From Novilysobacter antarcticus (GTDB taxonomy: Bacteria; Pseudomonadota; Gammaproteobacteria; Xanthomonadales; Xanthomonadaceae): a stretch of 64,000 bases of DNA. Shown one piece after another: positions 18,058 to 27,152 of the stretch. Every line of letters starts with the position of its first letter. Position 1 is the stretch's first letter. A program made the position numbers and the translations under genes. Where the stretch lies: NCBI RefSeq assembly GCF_019802285.1, contig NZ_JAIEUJ010000003.1, forward strand, positions 62,001-126,000, written 5' to 3'. The notes under the pieces were generated by a model. It made no database searches. It was not told where the DNA came from and saw only the letters and a list, made by a program, of their open reading frames with translations.

Positions 18058-20238
18058 CTACTCCAGCGGCAGGCTCATTTCCCGCAACAGGTTCGGTGCC
18101 GGGTACACCTTGCCCATCAGCCAGCGCAGGTAACGCACGTCAACGTGGATGGCCCGCTTGTAGCGCGGGTCGTACATCCAGCTGGCGCTGACCGCTTCCC
18201 AGTTGCTGTCGAAGTTCAGCCCGATCAGCTTTCCGCTGGCGTCCAGCACCGGGGATCCGGAGTTGCCGCCGGTCGTGTCCAGGTTGGTCATCAGGTTGAC
18301 GGTCTGGGTGCCCAGCACGGGATCGATGGTGCTGCCGAAGTCGCCCTTGGCGATCGCGTCGCGCAGGGTCTTGGGGGCGTCGAAAGGATCCTCGCCGGTG
18401 TGCTTTTCGACGATTCCCTGCACCGTGGTGAGCGGGGTGTAGTGGACGCCGTCGCGCGGGTCCAGCGAGCTGACCTTGCCGTAGCTCACCCGCAGGGTCG
18501 AGTTGGCGTCGGGGTACACCGCCTGCCCTTGCGACTCACGGAAGCCGATCAGCGCGCGCATGTAGGCCGGCCGCAAACGCAGCAGTTCGCCGTCGCTGGC
18601 CTTATCCGCATCAGCGATTCGCAACTGGGCCGGCAGCAACTTCGCAGCGGCCTGCATCAACGGATCGGTGGACGCGCCGATCTCCGCGGGATCGGCGGCG
18701 AGCAGGCGCAGGCGCTCCGCCTCCTGATCGAGTCGGGTGCCGCTGTAGAGCGTGTCCAGCGCGGACACCGCTTGGGCCTTGTCGGTGCCGAACACGGCGT
18801 CCAGCTCGGCGATGCGCTGGTCGGCAGGCAGTGCGCGGTAGCGGGTCAGCAGCTCTGCCAACAGGGCTTTTTCCACCTGCGGGGCGTAACGGCGCTGGAC
18901 CTGCTTCAGCGAGGCCTCGATCTGCGCCTCGTCGCGGAGCTGGTAACCGGTTTCGCGCTCCGCGTCGGGCTTGGCACGCTCGACCGCCAGCCGCTGCAGC
19001 TGCATGGCGCTTTTGAGCAGCTGGGTCTGGGTGCGCATCAGCCCGAACAACTGGTCGCGCTCGCGCGTCGCCTGCGACTGCGCGATGACCGCGGCCGCCG
19101 CATCGATGTCGCGGCGGGCGGCGGCCGCATCGGGCTGCTTGTCGAGCCAGGTCAGCATCGCGGCCTCGTCGCGCTTGCGTACGCCGACCGCATCACTGCG
19201 GCGAAGGCCGTCCAACTCGCCCTGCGCCCGCTTGAGGTTGTTCTTCATGCTGGCAACCTGAGAGGCGTACAGCACGCCGGCATCCGCGTCGTTGGCGGCG
19301 GCACCCTCGATGGTGTCGATCATCGCGGCATACAGGTCCACGCGCTCGGGCAGCTGGGTGCCCACCTGGTCGGCGAACTCGGCCGCGGTACGATGGCGGA
19401 ACGTGCGGCCCGGATACCCAGCCAGCATCGCGAAATCGCCCTCGGCGACCGGGTCGGTCGACACCTCCAGGAATGCCTTCGGTTGATACGGCACGTTGTC
19501 CGGCGAGAACGCCGCCGGCTTGCCGTCGCGACCGACATAGGCGCGGTAGAACGCGAAGTCACCGCTGTGCCGCGGCCACATGAAGTTGTCGATCTCGCCG
19601 CCGTACTTGCCGATCGATTCCGGCGGCGCATAGACCAGCCGGATATCCTTCAGCTCCAGCTGCTTGACCAGGTAGAAATCGGTGCCGTAATACATGTTGG
19701 CAACGCTGCAGCGGTAACCGGCGTCCTGTTCGCACTCGGCCACCAGCGCCTTGCTCGCCGAATCAACCGCGTCGTAGTAATCGCGACCGGTCTTTCCGCG
19801 AGCCTCCGCGAGCACGCGGTCGGTGACCCGGTCGAAGTCGGTGGTCACAAACACGCGGGCGGCCGGTCCGGCCGAGACTTCATCCTTGAGCGAGGCGGCA
19901 TTGAAGCCGTCCGCCATCAGGTTGTTCTGCGGCGTCGAGTTGAGCTGGATCGCCCCATAGGCGCAGTGGTGGTTGGTCACCACCAGACCCTGTGGGGACA
20001 CGAAGCTGGCGGTACATCCGCCCAGCGACACCACCGCGCTCATCGGCGGGCGGGTCAGGTCGGCCAGCGCGGCGGGATCACCTTTGTAGCCGGCCGCAGC
20101 CAACTGGTCGGCGATCTGCGGCAGTTGCGACGGCATCCACATGCCTTCATCGGCGTGGGCGCCAAACGCGAGGCCGGCGGCGGTCGCCAGCAATGCTCCA
20201 CGCACGGCGGTCTTCAAGGTTGTGCTGGTGTCAGTCAT
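18058..20238 (-). CDS. S46 dipeptidyl-peptidase, copy B
   Basis: A 726-residue S46 serine exopeptidase, paralog of its two neighbours. The signal peptide (1-29, AHA end) precedes DEGMWMPSQLPQ. Catalytic His lies in TNHHCAYGAIQ, Asp in WPRHSGDFAFYRAYVG and Ser660 in GNSGSPVLD. The S1 specificity position (+18) is Ser678, neither the Gly of DPP7 nor the Arg of DPP11, so its dipeptide preference may differ. Its ATG overlaps the end of copy C by eight bases (20231-20238), so the two are translationally coupled. Confidence 0.93.
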   Translation of the reverse strand: MTDTSTTLKTAVRGALLATAAGLAFGAHADEGMWMPSQLPQIADQLAAAGYKGDPAALADLTRPPMSAVVSLGGCTASFVSPQGLVVTNHHCAYGAIQLNSTPQNNLMADGFNAASLKDEVSAGPAARVFVTTDFDRVTDRVLAEARGKTGRDYYDAVDSASKALVAECEQDAGYRCSVANMYYGTDFYLVKQLELKDIRLVYAPPESIGKYGGEIDNFMWPRHSGDFAFYRAYVGRDGKPAAFSPDNVPYQPKAFLEVSTDPVAEGDFAMLAGYPGRTFRHRTAAEFADQVGTQLPERVDLYAAMIDTIEGAAANDADAGVLYASQVASMKNNLKRAQGELDGLRRSDAVGVRKRDEAAMLTWLDKQPDAAAARRDIDAAAAVIAQSQATRERDQLFGLMRTQTQLLKSAMQLQRLAVERAKPDAERETGYQLRDEAQIEASLKQVQRRYAPQVEKALLAELLTRYRALPADQRIAELDAVFGTDKAQAVSALDTLYSGTRLDQEAERLRLLAADPAEIGASTDPLMQAAAKLLPAQLRIADADKASDGELLRLRPAYMRALIGFRESQGQAVYPDANSTLRVSYGKVSSLDPRDGVHYTPLTTVQGIVEKHTGEDPFDAPKTLRDAIAKGDFGSTIDPVLGTQTVNLMTNLDTTGGNSGSPVLDASGKLIGLNFDSNWEAVSASWMYDPRYKRAIHVDVRYLRWLMGKVYPAPNLLREMSLPLE

Positions 20239-22408
20239 GCGGCAGTCCCATCTCCTCCAGGAGGTGTTCAGCGTGGTCGACCTCGTCCATCACCCAGCGC
20301 ATATAGCGGGCATCGACGTGGATCGAGCGGGTCAGTTCGGGGTTGAAGATCCAGCCGGCGCTGAGGCTTTCGTAGTTGCCGTCAAACAACAGGCCAACCA
20401 GCTCGCCTTTGGAATTCAGCGTGGGCGATCCGGAGTTGCCGCCGGTGGTATCCACGTCGCTGAGGAAGTTCACCGGCACATCGCCCAGCGAGTCCATCCG
20501 GTACTGCGCGCCCTTGCCGGCGGCAATCGCATCCAGTTCCGCCTGCGGGGTGACAAAAGGCTCCTTGCCGGTGGTCTTGGCGACGATGCCGGCCAGAGTG
20601 GTGAACGGTGTCATCTGCACGCCGTCGCGCGGCGAGTAACCCTTCACGGTGCCGAAGGTGATGCGCAGCGAGCTGTTGGCGTCCGGATAGACCGGCTTGC
20701 CCTGGGACTGGTTGAAATCGATCATCGCCTGCATGTACTGCGGCCGCAGTGCCGAGATCCGGCCGGAGCGTGCCTCGCCATCGGCTTCGATCTGCAACAC
20801 GGTCGGCATCATCGCGACCGCCAACTGCAGGGCGGCATCATCGGAGGCCTCGATATCGGCCTTGTCCGCCTTCAGCAGCGCAAGACGGGTGTCCACGTCG
20901 CCGAGCCTGGAGCCGGCGTACAGGGCGTCGAGCTTCGCATCCAGTCCAGGGATGGTCGTGTCGGTGGCGCCGATACCCAGCCAGCGGTCGAGGGCGGCGA
21001 TGCGCTGCGCCGCCGGCACCTGGCTGGCGTAACGCTGCAGGCGCAGCGACATCAGTGCCTGGTCCACCTTGGCGTCGTAGCGCTTGTCGAACGCCGTCAT
21101 CGAGCCGGCGATGCGCGGCGCATCACGATCCTGATAGCCCGGCTTGCGCTCCGCGTCCGGCTTGGCCTGTTCGATCGCGTTGCGATACAGGTTCACCGCC
21201 ACGCCGGGCAGTCCGCCGCCCAGCGTGTTGTTGAACCACAGGTCACGCTCACGGGTTGCGCGATCCTCGGCCAGCTCCTTCTCCAGTGCGCGGATGGCGT
21301 TCAGCTGCGCCCGGCCCTCGCTGCCGCGCTTGCCCAACCACGCTTCCAGCGCGTCCTCGCGCGCCTGTTTGACCCCCACCGGATCGGCCATCTGGGCGAA
21401 ACCGTCCAGGTTGCCCTGATAAAGCTTCAGCACGTTGTTGAGGCTGGCCACGGTGGAGGCGTACTTGAGCGCTGCGGCCTTGTCGCCGGCGGTCGTTCGA
21501 TCAATCGTGGCCAGGTAGTCACCGAAGTACCCCACCATCGTCGGATAGCGCCACTCGATCGCTTCCTTGACCTCGCCTGGCAGGCGGTAGCGATCGGTGG
21601 AACCGGGATAGCCGGTCACCATGACGTAGTCACCCTCCTCCAGCGGCTGCTGGGCCACCGTCAACCAGCTGGCCGGCTTGTAGGGCACATTGTCGGGGGA
21701 GTACGCCGCCGGCTTGCCGTCCTTGCCGACGTAGGCGCGCAGGAACCCCCAGTCGCCGGTGTGCCGCGGCCACTCGAAGTTGTCCTCGTCACCGCCGAAC
21801 TTGCCGATCGAGTCGGGCGGGGCGTACACGAGGCGCACGTCGCGGATCTCCAGCTGGCGGATCAGTGAGAACTGCAGCCCGCCGTGGAAGTTGTAGACAT
21901 TGCAGCGCAGACCGCCGGGCTGCTCGCACTCGGCCACGAGCGCCTTGCTGCGCGACTCAATGGTGTCGTAGCGGGCCTTGCCATCCAGACCGTCCAGACC
22001 GTCGGTGATCCGGGCGGTGACGTCTGCGATCTCCTGGGTGACGTAGATGCGTGCATTGGGCTCGGCGGGCAGCTCCTCGGCGAGGGTCTTGGCGACAAAC
22101 CCATCGCTGAGCAGGTCGCGCTCGGGCGTGGAGTTGTACTGGACCGCGCCGTAAACGCAGTGATGGTTGCTCACCACCAGACCCGTAGGGGACACGAAAC
22201 TTGCCGTGCAGCCGCCCAGGCTGATGACCGCGTCCAGCGGTTTGCCGGCCAGGTTGGACAACGCCGCCGGGTCCATCTCCAGGCCGCGCGCCTTGAGCTG
22301 GGCGGCCAGCTCGGGCATCTGGCTGGGTTGCCACATGCCTTCATCGGCGTGGGCGACGGTGGATGCGAGCGCGACGGTCAGGGCCGCCGAGAGGATTCGA
22401 AAGTTCAC
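20231..22408 (-). CDS. S46 dipeptidyl-peptidase, copy C (DPP7-like)
   Basis: A 725-residue S46 exopeptidase. I choose the GTG at 22408 as start, since it gives a compact signal peptide (NFRILSAALTVALASTVAHA) before DEGMWQPSQMPE and has a GGGG run nearby; an ATG further upstream would add a poorly hydrophobic 25-residue extension. The triad is His in SNHHCVYGAVQ, Asp in WPRHTGDWGFLRAYVG and Ser659 in GNSGSPTLN. Position +18 is Gly677, as in DPP7 and DAP BII, predicting a preference for bulky hydrophobic residues at P1. First gene of the cluster, divergent from tdh. Confidence 0.9.
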   Translation of the reverse strand: MNFRILSAALTVALASTVAHADEGMWQPSQMPELAAQLKARGLEMDPAALSNLAGKPLDAVISLGGCTASFVSPTGLVVSNHHCVYGAVQYNSTPERDLLSDGFVAKTLAEELPAEPNARIYVTQEIADVTARITDGLDGLDGKARYDTIESRSKALVAECEQPGGLRCNVYNFHGGLQFSLIRQLEIRDVRLVYAPPDSIGKFGGDEDNFEWPRHTGDWGFLRAYVGKDGKPAAYSPDNVPYKPASWLTVAQQPLEEGDYVMVTGYPGSTDRYRLPGEVKEAIEWRYPTMVGYFGDYLATIDRTTAGDKAAALKYASTVASLNNVLKLYQGNLDGFAQMADPVGVKQAREDALEAWLGKRGSEGRAQLNAIRALEKELAEDRATRERDLWFNNTLGGGLPGVAVNLYRNAIEQAKPDAERKPGYQDRDAPRIAGSMTAFDKRYDAKVDQALMSLRLQRYASQVPAAQRIAALDRWLGIGATDTTIPGLDAKLDALYAGSRLGDVDTRLALLKADKADIEASDDAALQLAVAMMPTVLQIEADGEARSGRISALRPQYMQAMIDFNQSQGKPVYPDANSSLRITFGTVKGYSPRDGVQMTPFTTLAGIVAKTTGKEPFVTPQAELDAIAAGKGAQYRMDSLGDVPVNFLSDVDTTGGNSGSPTLNSKGELVGLLFDGNYESLSAGWIFNPELTRSIHVDARYMRWVMDEVDHAEHLLEEMGLPHD

Positions 22409-22590
22409 GGTTGCCCCGGTAGGTGATGTGCAACCTTCGACGATAAGCAATGCCACCGAGCATCCGCAACCGCCAACGGTCATGCCTGCGAGCCGGTTGC
22501 CACGCCCGGCATATGCAGAGTCCGTCATCGGGACCGAAGGTGTGGCCGGTACAATTGGCCCCCAACCACGCCGTTTTCGCCAGGCCATCC

Positions 22591-23670
22591 ATGTCCGATA
22601 CCACCGCCAAAGCGCAGCCGTACGCAGCGCACTCGATCCCCTCCACGATGAAGGCGCTGGTCAAGCGCGAAGCCGGAAAAGGCATCTGGATGGAAGACGT
22701 GCCAGTGCCCAGCGCCGGTGCCAACGAGGTCCTGATCAAGCTGGAGAAGACCGCGATCTGCGGAACCGACCTGCACATCTACCTGTGGGACGAGTGGAGC
22801 CAGCGCACCGTCAAGCCGGGCCTGGTGATCGGTCATGAGTTCGTCGGCCGGATCGTCGACTTCGGCCCGGGTGTCACCGGGTATCGCGTCGGCCAGCGGG
22901 TCTCGGCGGAAGGCCATATTGTCTGCGGCCACTGCCGCAATTGCCGCGGCGGCCGCCAGCACCTGTGCCCCAACACAGTGGGCATCGGGGTCAACCGCAA
23001 TGGCGCGTTTGCCGAATACATCGTGATGCCGGCCACCAACCTGTGGCCGATCCCCGACCAGATCCCCAGCGAGCTGGCGGCCTTCTTCGACCCCTACGGC
23101 AACGCGGCCCACTGCGCGCTGGAGTTCGACGTGGTCGGCGAGGACGTGCTGATCACCGGTGCAGGCCCCATCGGCATCATCGCGGCGGGCATCTGCAAGC
23201 ACATCGGCGCGCGCAACGTGGTGGTCACCGACGTCAACGACTATCGGCTCAAGCTCGCCGCCGACATGGGCGCCACCCGCGTGGTCAACGTCGCCAACAC
23301 ACCGCTGAAGGACGTGATGAAGGACCTGCACATGGAAGGCTTCGACGTCGGTCTGGAGATGAGCGGCAACCCGCGCGCCTTCAACGACATGCTCGAGTGC
23401 ATGTACCACGGCGGCAAGATCGCGCTGCTTGGCATCATGCCCCAGGGCGCCGGCGCGGACTGGGACAAGATCATCTTCAAGGGCCTGACCCTGCATGGCA
23501 TCTACGGGCGCAAGATGTATGAGACCTGGTACAAGATGACCCAGCTGGTGCTCGGCGGATTCCCGTTGGGCAAGGTGCTGACCCACCAGCTCCCGGTGGA
23601 CGAATTCCAGAAGGGTTTCGACCTCATGGAAGCCGGCCAGTCGGGCAAGATCGTTCTCAGCTGGAACTGA
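22591..23670 (+). CDS. tdh: L-threonine 3-dehydrogenase
   Basis: A zinc-dependent medium-chain dehydrogenase (359 residues from this start) oxidising L-threonine to 2-amino-3-ketobutyrate with NAD. Catalytic-zinc ligands are in [16 protein letters not shown] and [10 protein letters not shown], structural-zinc cysteines in [15 protein letters not shown], and the Rossmann motif in [11 protein letters not shown]. The family normally starts at [12 protein letters not shown] (ATG 22648); neither start has a good Shine-Dalgarno, and a TACAAT -10 at 22550-22555 allows the longer form. It precedes kbl, forming the usual two-gene threonine pathway. Confidence 0.93.
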   Translation: MSDTTAKAQPYAAHSIPSTMKALVKREAGKGIWMEDVPVPSAGANEVLIKLEKTAICGTDLHIYLWDEWSQRTVKPGLVIGHEFVGRIVDFGPGVTGYRVGQRVSAEGHIVCGHCRNCRGGRQHLCPNTVGIGVNRNGAFAEYIVMPATNLWPIPDQIPSELAAFFDPYGNAAHCALEFDVVGEDVLITGAGPIGIIAAGICKHIGARNVVVTDVNDYRLKLAADMGATRVVNVANTPLKDVMKDLHMEGFDVGLEMSGNPRAFNDMLECMYHGGKIALLGIMPQGAGADWDKIIFKGLTLHGIYGRKMYETWYKMTQLVLGGFPLGKVLTHQLPVDEFQKGFDLMEAGQSGKIVLSWN

Positions 23671-23794
23671 GTGCGAACCGCCCGCCACGCCGCGCCGGCG
23701 GCAAACGCCCAGCGCACACCGCCCTTTTCCGCAGCTGCGCGAACGTAATCCACGCGCAGCAACCCGACATCGACTACGACTTTCTGGAGCCGCC

Positions 23795-24988
23795 ATGTCC
23801 CTGACCAAGCGTTACGCCACCAGCCTCGAGGAAATCCGCGAGGCGGGGCTGTTCAAGTCCGAGCGGGTGATCAGCAGCCCGCAGTCGGCGCAGATCACGC
23901 TGGATGACGGCAGCACGGTGCTGAACTTCTGCGCCAACAACTACCTCGGCCTGGCCGACCATCCCGACCTGATCCAGGCCGCCAAGGACGCACTGGATTC
24001 GCACGGTTTCGGCATGGCCTCGGTCCGCTTCATCTGCGGCACGCAGGACCTGCACAAGGAGCTGGAAGAGACGATCGCCGACTTCTTCGGCACCGAGGAC
24101 ACCATCCTCTACGCATCCTGCTTCGACGCCAACGGTGGCTTGTACGAACCGCTGTTGGGGCCGGAAGACGCGGTCATTTCCGACAGCCTCAACCATGCCT
24201 CGATCATCGACGGCGTACGTCTGTGCAAGGCCCAGCGCTTCCGCTACGCCAACTGCGACATGGCCGATCTGGAAACCCAGCTGCAGGCAGCGGACGCGGC
24301 TGGCTGCAAGACCAAATTGATCACCACCGATGGCGTGTTCTCAATGGACGGCTTCGTCGCCCCACTCGACGAGATTTGCGCACTGGCGGCGAAATACGGC
24401 GCCCTGGTGCACATCGACGACTGCCACGCGACCGGGTTCATAGGCGCCACCGGCCGGGGTTCGGCGGAACTCAAGGGCGTCATGGACCGCATCGATATCT
24501 TCACCGGCACCCTTGGCAAGGCCATGGGCGGCGCCGTGGGCGGCTTCACTACGGGCAAAAAGGAAGTGATCGAGCTGCTGCGCCAGCGCTCACGCCCGTA
24601 CCTGTTCTCCAACTCGTTGCCGCCTCACGTCGTGGCTGCCGGGACGAAGGCGTTCCAGATGCTGGCCGGCGCCGACGCGATGCGCACCACACTGGTGGAG
24701 AACACGCGTTACTTCCGCGAGAAAATGAGCGCAGCCGGATTCGACCTCAAGCCCGGTGACCATCCGATTGTCCCCGTCATGTTGTATGACGCGCCGATGG
24801 CACAGAAATTCGCCAACCGGCTGCTGGATGAAGGAATCTACGCAATCGGGTTCTTCTTTCCCGTCGTACCCCAGGGCGAGGCGCGCATCCGCACGCAGAT
24901 CAGCGCCGCGCATACCCGCGAGCAGCTCGACCAGGGCATTGATGCCTTCATCCGCATCGGTCGGGAACTGGGCGTACTGAAAGACTGA
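23795..24988 (+). CDS. kbl: Glycine C-acetyltransferase
   Basis: A 397-residue PLP enzyme (2-amino-3-ketobutyrate CoA ligase) that splits the tdh product with CoA into glycine and acetyl-CoA. [28 protein letters not shown] and the PLP lysine in [15 protein letters not shown] are visible, and length matches E. coli Kbl (398). A GGAG site lies six bases before the ATG. It lies 124 bases after tdh, and the instability of the intermediate makes co-expression sensible. Confidence 0.97.
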   Translation: MSLTKRYATSLEEIREAGLFKSERVISSPQSAQITLDDGSTVLNFCANNYLGLADHPDLIQAAKDALDSHGFGMASVRFICGTQDLHKELEETIADFFGTEDTILYASCFDANGGLYEPLLGPEDAVISDSLNHASIIDGVRLCKAQRFRYANCDMADLETQLQAADAAGCKTKLITTDGVFSMDGFVAPLDEICALAAKYGALVHIDDCHATGFIGATGRGSAELKGVMDRIDIFTGTLGKAMGGAVGGFTTGKKEVIELLRQRSRPYLFSNSLPPHVVAAGTKAFQMLAGADAMRTTLVENTRYFREKMSAAGFDLKPGDHPIVPVMLYDAPMAQKFANRLLDEGIYAIGFFFPVVPQGEARIRTQISAAHTREQLDQGIDAFIRIGRELGVLKD

Positions 24989-25047
24989 GCGGGCCTCAAG
25001 CGCTGCACACTGCAACCGGTTTGCGGGCAACCTTCGCAGCGCATATG

Positions 25048-25073
25048 GAAACGGCCGCGTATGCGGCCGTTTC
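25048..25073. terminator. Terminator after kbl
   Basis: An 11-base-pair perfect stem (25048-25058 with 25063-25073), 4-base loop, with TTT and AAA at the stem base, between convergent kbl and the secreted-protein gene. Likely bidirectional. Confidence 0.75.
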
Positions 25074-25116
25074 ATCGTTCACCCCAGCCGGCTGCAGACG
25101 CAGCCTGCCTTGCTAA

Positions 25117-25695
25117 TTATTGCTCCTGGACGGGCGGCGCGGCTGCTCCGGCATCCGCCGCGGGTACCTCGGCGGATGCCTTGATCCGGACGAATTTTCC
25201 ACCAACGACCTGCAAGCCTTTCGCTTTCATCCACTCGTCGAAGGCGTCGGCGGTCATGCGCTGGCCGTTCTGGCTCATGCTGAAACGCCAAGGGGTGTTG
25301 TCGAACTCGGTCCGCGGCTTGTACGCAGCCGGATCGGCCGAGGTGGGGACACCGGTCGTCGCATCCGTGGTTCCAACGGCGGCCGGCGCCACGGTCGCAG
25401 CGGGCAGGCTGCCAGGTGAGACCACCGGCGCGATACTGGCCACAGTGGCGCAGCCTTCAAGCTGCTTGCGGAACAGCACCTGCTCGGCCGAAAGCGACTC
25501 GCTCAGCGCCTGCGAAAGGACGCCCGAGGGAGCGCCAAGCTGGCGGCCCGGGGTCCGGAACTCCGAGGCGACCGGAACGATCACGGTGCGTTGCATCGGA
25601 ATGGCCGGCGCCGCCAGGCTACCGCAGGCCGCGGTTTGCGCGTTCGCCAAACCGGCGGAGGAAAGCAGTACAAGGACAATGGCAGCACGCAACAT
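25117..25695 (-). CDS. Secreted Ala-rich protein, unknown
   Basis: A 192-residue exported protein with a clear signal peptide (1-19, ANA-QTAAC). The middle (about 75-115) is Ala/Val/Pro-rich and probably unstructured. The end contains FDNTPWRFSMSQNGQRMTADAFDEWMKAKGLQVVGGKF, cut here into two recognisable parts: a Trp-containing stretch and a short helix-turn. I do not recognise the family. ATG 25695 has AGGAG eight bases upstream; the longer frame would cross the terminator of the next gene. Confidence 0.75.
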   Translation of the reverse strand: MLRAAIVLVLLSSAGLANAQTAACGSLAAPAIPMQRTVIVPVASEFRTPGRQLGAPSGVLSQALSESLSAEQVLFRKQLEGCATVASIAPVVSPGSLPAATVAPAAVGTTDATTGVPTSADPAAYKPRTEFDNTPWRFSMSQNGQRMTADAFDEWMKAKGLQVVGGKFVRIKASAEVPAADAGAAAPPVQEQ

Positions 25696-25811
25696 GTTCA
25701 GACTCCTGGAAAACGGCACCCGGACATCGCGTCCAGTCGGCCAGAGTGTAGGCGCCTGACCGGCCTTGAACAACCGCCCGCATCGGGTCTTCCGCCAAAC
25801 GCCCGAAAACA

Positions 25812-25839
25812 CGAAGCCCGGCACGATGGCCGGGCTTCG
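25812..25839. terminator. Terminator after first ompA-family gene
   Basis: An 11-base-pair stem (25812-25822 with 25829-25839) about 50 bases past the stop; on the minus strand it is followed by a TTTT run (25806-25809). A good intrinsic terminator. Confidence 0.8.
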
Positions 25840-25888
25840 GTACTGCACAGGGGTCGCCCGAGGGCGTTCCCTGACCTTGCGAGCGTGC

Positions 25889-26902
25889 TTAGTTCTGCAC
25901 GTTCAACTCGGTGCGACGGTTCTCGGCGCGACCTTCCGGATTGTCCGAACCGTCCGGGTTGGTGTTCGGCGCGATCGGACGGCTCTCGCCGTAACCGTTC
26001 GGGCCCACCAGGCGACCGGCGTCAATACCGTTGCTGGTCAGGTAGTCATAGACGGCGCTGGCGCGACGCTCCGACAGGGCCTGGTTGTAGGCGTCCGAAC
26101 CCTTGGAGTCGGTGTGACCGGCCACTTCCACGCGCAGCTCGGGGTAGCGCTGCAGGATCTGGGTGGCTTCGCTCAGGATTGAGACCGCATCCGGGCGCAG
26201 GTTCGACTTGTCGAACTCGAAGTTGACGCCACGCAGGTCGATGGTCACCGGGATCGGCGCATCTTCAACCGGAGCCGGCGGCGGGGCAACCGGAGCCGGG
26301 GCGACCGGAGCCATCGGCTCGGGACCCAGCGGAACGATCACGCCGACGGTTGCCAGCAGGTCACCAAACCAGCTCTCATTGGGGTTGTGGACGCTCTGGT
26401 CGTCGAAGTCGCCGCGGTACGCCAGCTCGGTACGCACGCCGACGCGGCCCATGTTGGCCTGCAGACCGGCACCGACCTTGGCCGCCAGGTTGCCATCAAC
26501 GCGCTGGCCCGGGGAGTCGGAGTTCGGGAACGCGTCGAACTCTTCCTCGGAGCGCTGGTAGCCCAGGCCCATCAGCAGGTACGGGTTCCAGTTCCGGCCT
26601 TCGGCCAGGAAGTGGTAACGCGCGTCCAGCGAGATGCCGTACTGGCTCCAGTTGAGGTCCTGGTTGGCGTCGAAGTTCGGGTTCTGGTAGTTCAGCTCGC
26701 CGTCGATCGACCAGTTCGGGCTGACGAACTTGCCCAGGCCGAGGGCCAGGAACGGAGCGTCATTAGTGCCACGGTCGCTGTCCTGCAGATTGAAACCGGT
26801 GGAACCGGTCAGGTACCAGCGGTCATCGAATTCCTGGGCATTGGCGGCCGAGGCAAATGCCAGGCCTGCGAGCAGAGCGGCGCTCATCAAGCGAATCTTC
26901 AT
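25889..26902 (-). CDS. OmpA-family outer-membrane protein, copy 1
   Basis: A 337-residue outer-membrane protein. Signal peptide 1-22 (ANA-QEFDDRWY), an eight-strand-type beta-barrel (about 23-195), a Pro/Ala hinge (PVAPAPVAPPPAPVEDAP) and a peptidoglycan-binding OmpA domain with NFEFDKSNLRPDA, VEVAGHTDSKGSDAYNQ and LSERRASAV. It tethers the outer membrane to the wall. The ATG sits after a short GGAG-like site. The C-terminal DNA is identical to copy 2 over about 429 bases while the barrel differs. Both have their own terminators, so they are probably separate transcripts. Confidence 0.95.
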   Translation of the reverse strand: MKIRLMSAALLAGLAFASAANAQEFDDRWYLTGSTGFNLQDSDRGTNDAPFLALGLGKFVSPNWSIDGELNYQNPNFDANQDLNWSQYGISLDARYHFLAEGRNWNPYLLMGLGYQRSEEEFDAFPNSDSPGQRVDGNLAAKVGAGLQANMGRVGVRTELAYRGDFDDQSVHNPNESWFGDLLATVGVIVPLGPEPMAPVAPAPVAPPPAPVEDAPIPVTIDLRGVNFEFDKSNLRPDAVSILSEATQILQRYPELRVEVAGHTDSKGSDAYNQALSERRASAVYDYLTSNGIDAGRLVGPNGYGESRPIAPNTNPDGSDNPEGRAENRRTELNVQN

Positions 26903-27152
26903 GAAAACTCCTTCAGTGGTATCCGGGGGAAATTATTGGGCGACATTCCGGTTTCGCGTCATGTCGCTGGAGCAGGCAAGTCACTCCGGAAGGCGGCACA
27001 AAGCCTCCACGATCCGCAGTCACGCTGGCGATCATACACATATCGGAACGTTTTATTAACAAGCGCGTAAAACGACCAGAGCCCGACATAAGCTGCCGGG
27101 CTCTGGAGTTACCTCAGTGCTGCAGGAAAAACCGCAGCGAGTTGTAGCTGAC
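26903..27152. other. Spacer between ompA copies
   Basis: About 250 bases with the terminator of copy 2 and, toward copy 1, an AT-rich stretch (27035-27062) that holds plausible minus-strand -35/-10 boxes (TTAATA, 17 bases, TATGAT). No gene. Confidence 0.5.
27076..27106. terminator. Terminator after second ompA-family gene
   Basis: A 10-base-pair stem (27076-27085 with 27097-27106) followed on the minus strand by a TTTT-containing run. Good intrinsic terminator about 50 bases past the stop. Confidence 0.8.

Noticed and set aside
9379-22000. Very long plus-strand reading frames opposite purF and the S46 genes (up to about 860 codons)
   Set aside because: They are antisense shadows produced by high-GC codon bias. 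Their translations are Arg/His/Gln-rich without recognisable domains, and the minus-strand genes have clear motifs and ribosome sites.
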